Source: Clostridiales bacterium (lineage in GTDB: Bacteria; Bacillota; Clostridia; Christensenellales; Borkfalkiaceae). From it: a DNA stretch of 11,341 nt. The number at the start of each line of letters is the position of its first letter. Within the stretch, counting starts at the first letter, position 1. The translations under genes were made by a program, and so were the position numbers. The stretch spans positions 1 through 11,341 of the forward strand of contig JAJWOJ010000040.1 of NCBI GenBank assembly GCA_021635425.1. The letters are read 5' to 3'. This document shows, one piece after another, positions 1 to 5,684 of this stretch. The notes under the pieces were generated by a model. That model saw only the letters and a list, made by a program, of their open reading frames with translations. It ran no database searches and was not told where the DNA came from.

Positions 1-27
1 CAATTATTTTTTCCGCAAAGCGGTGAC

Positions 28-46
28 AATAAATAAATAAATAAAT
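28..46. repeat. AAAT tetranucleotide tandem repeat
   Basis: About 4.75 uninterrupted copies of AAAT run up to the first base of the stop codon of the SSB-like gene, so on the coding strand the repeat (as ATTT) starts with the last base of the TGA stop. It lies in the 3' untranslated part of that gene, so a change in copy number would not alter the protein. A short CCGC-AAA-GCGG hairpin follows at 13-23 but has no T-run in the right orientation to be a terminator for the minus-strand gene. Confidence 0.6.
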
Positions 47-738
47 CACACCGAGTCGGCAAGAGGGGACGCGGACGGAATGAAGTTGGATGAAAATTCA
101 AGATCGATATCGAAGGTTTCCGCGTTGTCGTAAGCGGCTAAGCGGCAAATCGAAACTTCGTATGCCGTGAGCGTTTTGCTCTCCGTTTCGGAAAACTTCT
201 TGACGTATTCGCGCGATTGAATTCTCCCCGAAATCGCGATTTTTTCGCCGACATCCAGATTCTTTACGAAACGCGCGTTTCTCCCCCAGGCAATGCACGG
301 AATATAATCGGATTTATTATACGCTCTGTTCACGGCAATCAATACGTCCGCAATTTCACGCGAAAAGGGCGTGGTTCTGTATACGGGCGGCTTGCAGATA
401 TAGCCCGAAAGGACGATATTGTTAGGGTTCCTCGCGCCCTCGCCGCCGACTATTTCGCGGATAAAAACCGTGAGCATGAGTTTGCTCTTTCCGTCAACAA
501 GCTTGTTGTAGCTTCTGAACTGCCCTATCGCGCAAAGCGGCGAACCGACCGTGAGCGAATGGCTTTCGATAAGCCGCTCGGAAATGGTTACGGGAAGTAT
601 ATCCGATTGCCCCGAAAGCCGTTTTACGTTCACTTCCATTTCGTAAAACCCTTCGCCGTAAACCTCGTGCGAAAACTTGGCTTCGGTTACGATTACGCCG
701 CTTACGAATACTTTGTTGTTCTGTTTTTCTTCAATCAT
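46..738 (-). CDS. Tandem OB-fold single-stranded DNA-binding protein (SSB-like)
   Basis: A 230-residue protein that should bind single-stranded DNA in replication, repair or recombination in the cytoplasm. Two OB-fold regions are visible: residues about 8-98, divergent, and about 105-203, closer to classic SSB. The second carries the characteristic run from P118 to R156, including TTPFSREIAD, LIAVNRAYNKSDY and IPCIAWGRNA, followed by a GRIQSREY strand. Classic bacterial SSB has one OB fold and an acidic tail ending in DIPF; here the last 25 residues are only mildly acidic and end in ADSV, so the usual protein-interaction tip is absent. Two-domain SSB-like proteins of this size are known in Clostridia alongside a normal SSB, so this is probably a paralogue and not the main SSB. 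The start is supported by AGGGAG at 745-750, six bases upstream. It lies 72 nt after the PdaB-like gene with no obvious terminator between, so the two may be co-transcribed. Confidence 0.85.
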   Translation of the reverse strand: MIEEKQNNKVFVSGVIVTEAKFSHEVYGEGFYEMEVNVKRLSGQSDILPVTISERLIESHSLTVGSPLCAIGQFRSYNKLVDGKSKLMLTVFIREIVGGEGARNPNNIVLSGYICKPPVYRTTPFSREIADVLIAVNRAYNKSDYIPCIAWGRNARFVKNLDVGEKIAISGRIQSREYVKKFSETESKTLTAYEVSICRLAAYDNAETFDIDLEFSSNFIPSASPLADSV

Positions 739-810
739 TTTGTTCTCCCTTAGCGATGTTTGTTCTTCGCTTGATTTTTAGTTTGTTTTTTCGTCTGCAT
801 AAAGCTCGCG

Positions 811-1572
811 TCAATTCGTTTTTATTTGCGTGCCGTCGGGCAGAATTTTATAGTCATCGGTGTAAATAAGTTCGCCTATAGGTCGATAAACAAGCCCTTT
901 TTGCTGAGTTGCCGCAAAGATCAAAGGAAGCGATTCGAGGGTGTGCAAGCCGTTGTTGTGCATTAAAATTATCGACCCCGACTTTGCTTTTTTAATAACC
1001 CTCGTTGCGATTTCCTCGGCGGATAAATTCTTCCAGTCCAACGAATCGACGCTCCACTGAACGGTATTTAGCCCCAGCTTTTCGGCAACGGTTATAAGCC
1101 TGTCGTTATAATCCCCGAACGGCGGACGGAAAAGAGTTACCTTTTTGCCCGTAATCTCCTCGATAGCTTTCACCGAGCTTGTAAGCTCTTCCTCGATCGC
1201 CTTTTCCGAAAGCTTGCTCATCTTCGGATGAGTTTTGGAATGAGTTCCTATCTCATGCCCGCGTTCAGAGATTTTTTTGAGATAATCGGGATACTTCTCC
1301 GCCCAGAACTGCACCACGAAAAAGGTGGCTTTAACGCCGTAAAAATCGAGCGCGTCTAAAATTCCGTCGGTATATTCAACTCCCCAGGCGCAATCGAAAG
1401 ATATCGAAAGGCTGTCGTCGTCCCTTTTTACGCCGTAAACGGGCAACTTCTTTTTGCTCGTGTTTGCAGTGTATACGACGTAATTCCCGCTCGCCTTAAG
1501 GCAAACGCCCGCAACGACGATTATCGCAAGCCCGAGTGCGATAAACAATAAAAACTTCTTGTTCGTCTTCAT
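811..1572 (-). CDS. PdaB-like polysaccharide deacetylase (CE4 / NodB domain)
   Basis: A 253-residue carbohydrate esterase family 4 protein, expected to remove N-acetyl groups from cell-wall or spore-cortex peptidoglycan outside the membrane. Residues about 8-24 form an uncleaved N-terminal membrane anchor with no lipobox, followed by a linker and a NodB domain from about residue 54. CE4 motifs are visible in order: SFDCAWG (57-63), HSKTHP (111-116), RPPFGDYN (149-156), DSLDW (176-180) and ILMHNN (202-207). The SFDxxWG form of motif 1 and the overall length match the PdaB sporulation subgroup better than PdaA or chitin deacetylases. H111 and H115 are the expected metal ligands, but the second aspartate of the usual TFDDG motif is Cys61. 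The start has AAAGGAG at 1579-1585, six bases away. B. subtilis pdaB is under sporulation sigma factors; no convincing sporulation promoter was identified here. Family is certain; the PdaB subgroup is likely. Confidence 0.88.
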   Translation of the reverse strand: MKTNKKFLLFIALGLAIIVVAGVCLKASGNYVVYTANTSKKKLPVYGVKRDDDSLSISFDCAWGVEYTDGILDALDFYGVKATFFVVQFWAEKYPDYLKKISERGHEIGTHSKTHPKMSKLSEKAIEEELTSSVKAIEEITGKKVTLFRPPFGDYNDRLITVAEKLGLNTVQWSVDSLDWKNLSAEEIATRVIKKAKSGSIILMHNNGLHTLESLPLIFAATQQKGLVYRPIGELIYTDDYKILPDGTQIKTN

Positions 1573-1648
1573 TCAACGCTCCTTTATTATATCACCCGCG
1601 AAAACGTATAATTCGGATTTTATTGTCGAATTAAAGCAATTTTTAGCT

Positions 1649-1768
1649 GGCGGAAACTTTCGTTCAAGCCCCTTCCGCCTCGCCCCGAAAACTTCTCGGA
1701 TATCCGGATTATTTGAATTTTACGTAAATTTATACTAAAATATATGTCGCGCGGACGCGGTTTAAACC
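1649..1768. repeat. Cluster of perfect palindromes in the divergent intergenic region
   Basis: The 413-nt gap between the deacetylase and regulator starts holds four inverted repeats on the deacetylase side, before the A-tract and promoter zone. They are a 7-bp stem GGCGGAA/TTCCGCC with a 17-nt loop (1649-1655 and 1673-1679), CGGATATCCG (1697-1706), TTTACGTAAA (1719-1728) and GGTTTAAACC (1759-1768). None is followed by a T-run, so they are not intrinsic terminators. The last contains abutting GTTTA and TAAAC elements like those of the operator array at 1858-1947. Short AT-rich palindromes are expected by chance, so only the existence of the repeats is firm. No gene is seen in 1573-1985. Confidence 0.4.
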
Positions 1769-1775
1769 CGCCGGC

Positions 1776-1814
1776 AAAAAAACATAAAAAAATTTTTAAA
1801 AAAGCATGTAAAAA
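1776..1814 (+). promoter_or_regulatory. Phased A-tracts upstream of the pot promoter (UP-element or bend)
   Basis: Runs of A occur at 1776-1782, 1786-1792, 1798-1803 and 1810-1814, with a T5 run at 1793-1797. Their centres are 10 to 11.5 bp apart, which is close to one helical turn, so the DNA is expected to be intrinsically curved. They end three bases before the -35 box at 1818. AT-rich sequence in this position often contacts the RNA polymerase alpha C-terminal domain as an UP element. The role is inferred; the tracts are seen directly. Confidence 0.5.
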
Positions 1815-1817
1815 CAG

Positions 1818-1846
1818 TTGACATACAAGCCCGTTATGTATATAAT
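1818..1846 (+). promoter_or_regulatory. Perfect-consensus sigma-A promoter for the regulator-potABCD operon
   Basis: The -35 box TTGACA (1818-1823) and the -10 box TATAAT (1841-1846) both match the housekeeping consensus exactly, with the optimal 17-bp spacer. Transcription should begin near 1853, giving a leader of about 130 nt before the regulator start codon at 1986. A promoter this strong is usually paired with tight repression, which fits the operator array directly downstream. Confidence 0.88.
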
Positions 1847-1857
1847 TCTCCCGTTGC

Positions 1858-1947
1858 GTTTACTTTTGCTAAACTAATTGTTTAAATTTGCTAACCTTTC
1901 TAAACTTTGGGTTTAGATTTGCTAAGTCTTTTAAACTTAAAGTTTAA
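1858..1947 (+). promoter_or_regulatory. Helically phased operator array of nine GTTTA/TAAAC half-sites
   Basis: Nine related hexamers start at 1858, 1869, 1880, 1891, 1900, 1911, 1922, 1931 and 1942: GTTTAC, CTAAAC, GTTTAA, CTAACC, CTAAAC, GTTTAG, CTAAGT, TTAAAC, GTTTAA. Intervals are 11, 11, 11, 9, 11, 11, 9 and 11 bp, averaging 10.5 bp, the B-DNA helical repeat, so all lie on one face of the helix. Three pairs form inverted repeats TAAAC-N5-GTTTA at 1870-1884, 1901-1915 and 1932-1946, exactly 31 bp centre to centre. The same stretch also contains three direct copies of GTTTAnnTTTGCTAA at 1858, 1880 and 1911. The array starts about five bases after the predicted transcription start, so a bound protein would block promoter clearance or elongation. 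The likely binder is the XRE-cupin regulator encoded next; this is inference from position. Confidence 0.75.
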
Positions 1948-1985
1948 TACGAACCGGCAACAACGCATCCGCAGGGGAAAAAATT

Positions 1986-2519
1986 ATGGAAATAGGAAAC
2001 AAAATCAAACAATTGAGGCTTCAATGCGATCTTACGCAGGAAGAGCTTGCCAACAGGTGCGAACTGACGAAAGGCTACATAAGTCAGCTTGAAAACGAGC
2101 TTACAAGCCCGTCGATAGCAACTCTTATGGATATTCTTTCCGCGCTCGGCACCAACCTCAAAGATTTCTTCGCGGAGGAACCCGAAGAAAAAATTGTATT
2201 CAAGGAAAACGAGTTCATCGAAAAAGAGACGGCGCAATACACCTTGAACTGGCTCGTACCCAATTCGCAGAAAAACGAAATGGAACCCGTACTTGTCGAT
2301 CTGATGCCAAAAAAAAATACCGAACCCGACGTTCCGCACGAGGGCGAAGAATTCGGTTTTGTTCTCGCGGGGACGGTGATCGTTCATCTCGGAAACAAAA
2401 AATATAAGGTAAATAAAGGCGAAAGCTTTTATTATTCGGCATCGAAAGAGCATTATATAGAAAACAATACGGACAGAGTGGCTAAATTCATATGGGTAGC
2501 CACCCCGCCGACGTTTTAA
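1986..2519 (+). CDS. XRE-family HTH regulator with C-terminal cupin domain
   Basis: A 177-residue transcription regulator. Residues 5-60 form an XRE (Cro/cI-type) helix-turn-helix with the typical LTQEELANRCELTKGYISQLE region (16-36). Residues about 98-172 form a cupin barrel with HEGEEFGFVLAG (118-129) and KGESFYYSASKEH (144-156), the usual small-molecule or metal-binding part. This architecture matches PuuR-like polyamine regulators and the regulator found at the head of clostridial potABCD operons. It should bind the array upstream and respond to a polyamine or derived ligand; ligand and sign of control are not visible. The start follows AGGGG (1973-1977) with an eight-base spacer. potA begins 21 nt after its stop with no terminator, so the regulator is the first cistron of the operon and is probably autoregulated. 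Confidence 0.88.
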   Translation: MEIGNKIKQLRLQCDLTQEELANRCELTKGYISQLENELTSPSIATLMDILSALGTNLKDFFAEEPEEKIVFKENEFIEKETAQYTLNWLVPNSQKNEMEPVLVDLMPKKNTEPDVPHEGEEFGFVLAGTVIVHLGNKKYKVNKGESFYYSASKEHYIENNTDRVAKFIWVATPPTF

Positions 2520-2540
2520 TCCGCATACGGAGAGTATACA

Positions 2541-4043
2541 ATGGAAAAAGAAGAAAAAATCATCGAACTAATCGGCGTCGAAAAGGAATTCGACGGCGAA
2601 CAGGCTGTGGAGAACATGAATCTCTACGTAAGAAAAGGCGAATTCATCACCATTTTAGGCCCGTCCGGTTGCGGAAAATCGACGACGCTCAGAATGATCG
2701 CGGGATTCGAATTGCCCACCAAAGGCAAAATCCTTTTAAACGGCAAGGACATAACCAACCTTCCCCCCTATGAAAGACCGATCAACACCGTCTTCCAGCG
2801 TTACGCGCTTTTCCCACACTTAAACGTTTACGATAACATCGCGTTCGGGTTGAAGCTCAAAAGATTTAAAAATACGTATAAGACGAACGACGGAAAGATC
2901 ATAACCAAAGTTGAAAAACTCACCAAAGACGTTATCGACGCAAAAGTTTCGAGAGTTTTAAAGCTCGTAGACCTCGAAGAATTCGAAAAAAGAGACGTAA
3001 CCACCCTCTCCGGCGGACAACAGCAAAGAATTGCGATCGCGAGAGCTATCGTTAACGAACCCGAAATTCTTCTTCTCGACGAACCGCTCGGCGCGCTCGA
3101 CCTCAAAATGAGAAAGGACATGCAGCTCGAGCTTAAAGCCATGCACGATAAACTCGGCATAACGTTCATTTACGTCACGCACGACCAGGAAGAAGCCCTC
3201 ACGATGAGCGACACGATCGTCGTCATGAAAGACGGAACCATTCAGCAGATCGGCACGCCGAAAGACATTTACAACGAACCCAAAAACGCGTTCGTTGCCG
3301 ACTTCATCGGCGAAAGCAACATCTTCTCGGGAACTATGGTCGGAAAAATGAAAGTCCGTTTCATCAACAAAGTGTTCGATTGTGTGGACGATTTCCCGCT
3401 TAACGAAAAGGTTGACGTAGTCGTCCGCCCCGAGGATATCTTCCTTGTGGACGAGGGCAAAGGGCAGGTAGACGGCGTTATCACCTCCTCCATTTTCAAA
3501 GGCGTTCACTATGAAATGACTTTCGTCGTCGGCAAAACCGAAATAGTCATTCAGGACACCATCGAAAGAAAAGTCGGCGAAAAATGCTCGGTCATCATAA
3601 AGCCCGACGATATACACATAATGGAAAAGGAATTCGACGCCAACCGTTACGACGGATACATCACCAAGAAAAACACCGTATGTTTTGCGGACGGCGAATT
3701 CGAATGCGACGTAACTCAGCTTTACGAAGGATCTCACCTCGACGAAGAGGGCTACCTCATCACGCAGGACGGACAGAAACTCGACCTCACCGACACCGAC
3801 GTTTCGGTTGAAGTGGGTCTTAAAGACATCGAAATAATCGACAACGACGAAGACGGCGACGCTTGCGGAACGATCATTCAGATAGTTTACAAAGGCGACC
3901 ACTATCAGGTCATAATAAGAACTGACGAAGAGGAAGAAGATTTCGTCGTCGATACCGAATACACCTGGAACGAAAACGACAGAGTTTCCGTCAAAATCCC
4001 CAAGGATAAAATCAAACTTAAGTTAAAGGCGGTTACGAAATAA
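2541..4043 (+). CDS. potA: Polyamine ABC transporter ATP-binding protein PotA, enlarged
   Basis: The ATPase subunit of a spermidine/putrescine importer, acting on the cytoplasmic face of the membrane with PotB and PotC. All nucleotide-binding motifs are intact: Walker A GPSGCGKST (40-48), Q-loop FQRYALFPH (85-93), signature LSGGQ (156-160), Walker B ILLLDEP (176-182) and H-loop His214. Residues about 310-360 form a regular TOBE regulatory domain. Two things are unusual. A charged insert of about 25 residues (107-131) follows the helical-domain sequence AFGLKLK, and an acidic extension of about 130 residues (369-500) follows the first TOBE domain. The extension ends in a second TOBE-like segment (440-497: GTIIQIVYKGDHYQVII, then VSVKIPKDKIKL). 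The protein is 500 residues, against about 378 for E. coli PotA. GGAG at 2529-2532 supports the start. potB follows one base after the stop. Confidence 0.93.
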   Translation: MEKEEKIIELIGVEKEFDGEQAVENMNLYVRKGEFITILGPSGCGKSTTLRMIAGFELPTKGKILLNGKDITNLPPYERPINTVFQRYALFPHLNVYDNIAFGLKLKRFKNTYKTNDGKIITKVEKLTKDVIDAKVSRVLKLVDLEEFEKRDVTTLSGGQQQRIAIARAIVNEPEILLLDEPLGALDLKMRKDMQLELKAMHDKLGITFIYVTHDQEEALTMSDTIVVMKDGTIQQIGTPKDIYNEPKNAFVADFIGESNIFSGTMVGKMKVRFINKVFDCVDDFPLNEKVDVVVRPEDIFLVDEGKGQVDGVITSSIFKGVHYEMTFVVGKTEIVIQDTIERKVGEKCSVIIKPDDIHIMEKEFDANRYDGYITKKNTVCFADGEFECDVTQLYEGSHLDEEGYLITQDGQKLDLTDTDVSVEVGLKDIEIIDNDEDGDACGTIIQIVYKGDHYQVIIRTDEEEEDFVVDTEYTWNENDRVSVKIPKDKIKLKLKAVTK

Positions 4044-4044
4044 A

Positions 4045-4884
4045 ATGAAAGCGCTTAAATTTTCGAGAAAGCAGCTCGGAATCCCTTACGCCGTATTCAT
4101 CGGTTTGTTCGTGGTTCTGCCGCTTCTCCTCATTGTTTTATATGCGTTCACCGTCGAAAGAGGCGAACCGACGACGAACGACGTAACGAAATTCTCGTTC
4201 TCGTTTGAAAACTTCGTCTATTTCTTCGGAAGTTCGGCAAACATCCGCGCGATTTACGTGAGCTTCGGGCTTGCAATCGTAACGACGGCTATATGCCTTC
4301 TCGTCGCTTATCCCGTCGCGTACATTCTCGCACGTTCGAAAATGAAATGGAGAAACGTCATTCTGATGCTTTTCATTCTCCCGATGTGGATAAATTTCGT
4401 TCTGAGAACGGCGGCGATGAAAGAACTGCTCTTTAAAATAGGCATGTACCGCTCGAGCAAGCTCAGTATGGTAAACACGGTTATCGGCATGGTATACGAT
4501 TATCTGCCGTTCACCATTCTCCCATTATACACCGTTCTTATCAAGCTCGATAAAAGCATTCTGGAAGCTTCGGCAGACCTCGGCGCGACGGGCGCGCAGA
4601 CTTTCTTCAAAGTCGTAATCCCCCTTTCCGCCCCGGGAATCGTTTCGGCGATAACGATGGTTCTTCTCCCCACGACAACGAGCTACGTCGTATCAGATAC
4701 CCTCGGCAACGGAAACGTAACCATTATCGGCAAGCTTATCGAAGATCAGTTCTCAACTATGTTCGACTGGCACGCGGGTTCTGCGATAGCGATGATACTT
4801 TTGATTCTTATATTTATAACGATGTTCGTAACGCGTAAATTTTCGGACGAAGAAGTCAACACGAGAGGAGGCGGATTATGGTAA
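4045..4884 (+). CDS. potB: Polyamine ABC transporter permease PotB
   Basis: A 279-residue inner-membrane permease that pairs with PotC to form the translocation path. Hydrophobic segments start at about residues 14, 69, 104, 145, 193 and 246, consistent with six transmembrane helices. The cytoplasmic EAA loop that docks to PotA is clear at 174-198 (EASADLGATGAQTFF, then PLSAPG). Length is normal for PotB. The start codon lies one base after the potA stop, with AAAGGCGG (4025-4032) inside the potA coding end as a weak ribosome binding site, so translation is probably coupled to potA. Its last seven bases overlap potC. PotB and PotC are assigned by gene order and by family-typical sequence; substrate choice within the polyamines cannot be read from the sequence. 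Confidence 0.92.
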   Translation: MKALKFSRKQLGIPYAVFIGLFVVLPLLLIVLYAFTVERGEPTTNDVTKFSFSFENFVYFFGSSANIRAIYVSFGLAIVTTAICLLVAYPVAYILARSKMKWRNVILMLFILPMWINFVLRTAAMKELLFKIGMYRSSKLSMVNTVIGMVYDYLPFTILPLYTVLIKLDKSILEASADLGATGAQTFFKVVIPLSAPGIVSAITMVLLPTTTSYVVSDTLGNGNVTIIGKLIEDQFSTMFDWHAGSAIAMILLILIFITMFVTRKFSDEEVNTRGGGLW

Positions 4885-5684
4885 AGAAAATACTCAAAAT
4901 TTCATATATCGTCCTCGCCCTCGCGTTTATTTACGCGCCGATAGTTCTCCTCACGATTTATTCTTTCAACCTCTCGCCGTCAATCGGTATCTGGTCGAAG
5001 GAATGGGGCTTCGGGCTTTATAAACAGCTTTTCAACGACAAGGACATAATGCAAACCGTTTTAAACACGGTGGTGCTTGCTCTTCTCGCGTCCGTCTGCT
5101 CGACGATTCTCGGCACGATCGGCGCGATAGGAACTTTCTATTCGGGCAGAAAAGCCAAAGGCACGCTCAACGCGCTCACGCAGATTCCCGTCATAAACGC
5201 GGAAATCGTAACGGCGATTTCAATCGCCCTCGTCTGCTCGATGTTCGCTTTCGGAAGAACTTACGCGTCTCTCCTTATAGGTCATATCGTGCTTTGTTTC
5301 CCCTTCGTTTACCTTTCCGTTTTGCCGAAGCTCAAACAACTCGACGGAAATTTGTACGAAGCCGCGCTCGATTTAGGCGCAAGCCCGACGAAAGCATTGT
5401 TCAAAGTAATTCTCCCCGAAATTCTCCCCGGAATTTTCAGCGGGTTCATGCTTGCGATAACCCTTTCGCTCGACGATTACATCATCACGACCTTCACCCG
5501 TCCGCCGACGTTCGACACGATTTCCACTTACGTTTTCGACGCTTATGCGAAAGGCGGAAAAGGCTCGTCCGTTCCGGCGTTAAGAGCTTTATCCACACTC
5601 ATCTTCGTCCTTATGGTTCTGATTTTAATCGTTCAGAACGTCGCTGCGTCAAGGAGGGCTAAAAAAAATGAAAAAACGCGTTAA
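4878..5684 (+). CDS. potC: Polyamine ABC transporter permease PotC
   Basis: The second membrane permease, 268 residues, with hydrophobic segments beginning near residues 8, 60, 104, 130, 182 and 239. The EAA loop at 161-186 (EAALDLGASPTKALFKVILP, then EILPG) and the following SLDDYIITTF segment (197-206) are typical of PotC. The start overlaps the end of potB by seven bases, and a strong AGGAGG (4866-4871) lies six bases upstream, inside potB. Its final 17 bases overlap the start of potD. The very tight packing implies equimolar or coupled production of the two permeases. Confidence 0.93.
   Translation: MVKKILKISYIVLALAFIYAPIVLLTIYSFNLSPSIGIWSKEWGFGLYKQLFNDKDIMQTVLNTVVLALLASVCSTILGTIGAIGTFYSGRKAKGTLNALTQIPVINAEIVTAISIALVCSMFAFGRTYASLLIGHIVLCFPFVYLSVLPKLKQLDGNLYEAALDLGASPTKALFKVILPEILPGIFSGFMLAITLSLDDYIITTFTRPPTFDTISTYVFDAYAKGGKGSSVPALRALSTLIFVLMVLILIVQNVAASRRAKKNEKTR
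5651..5658 (+). promoter_or_regulatory. Strong ribosome binding site of potD inside potC
   Basis: AAGGAGGG followed by a nine-base spacer places the potD start at 5668, before the potC stop at 5682-5684. This fixes the 17-base overlap as real and gives the high-demand binding protein its own strong initiation signal. Confidence 0.85.

Noticed and set aside
13..23. CCGC-AAA-GCGG hairpin next to a T6 run, as a terminator for the SSB-like gene
   Set aside because: On the minus strand the hairpin is followed by A6, not T6; the T-run is on the wrong side, and the stem is only four bases.
217..753. Plus-strand open frame of 178 codons opposite the SSB-like gene
   Set aside because: It is antisense to a gene with clear SSB motifs, has low-complexity Arg/Phe-rich composition and has no ribosome binding site.
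1586..1591. TATAAT on the minus strand just upstream of the deacetylase gene, with GAATTA 17 bp further upstream
   Set aside because: Transcription would start inside the ribosome binding site at 1579-1585, which would remove it from the mRNA, so it is unlikely to be the functional promoter.
1858..1947. The repeat array as a riboswitch or leader RNA structure
   Set aside because: The repeats would form only weak five- or six-base AT-rich stems in RNA, while the 10.5-bp phasing has meaning for DNA-bound protein; no known riboswitch core is visible.
1858..1947. The repeat array as a small CRISPR array or iteron origin
   Set aside because: Units are too short and irregular for CRISPR repeats and spacers, and no Cas or replication-initiator gene is near; the context is a promoter.
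2958..3902. Minus-strand open frame of 314 codons opposite potA
   Set aside because: It has the Phe/Val/Asp-rich composition of an antisense reading of a highly expressed gene, matches no family, and potA has every ABC motif intact.
5668..5684. The potC-potD overlap as a possible frameshift or sequencing error
   Set aside because: Both frames are complete and family-typical at the junction, and a strong ribosome binding site at 5651-5658 explains the overlapping start.
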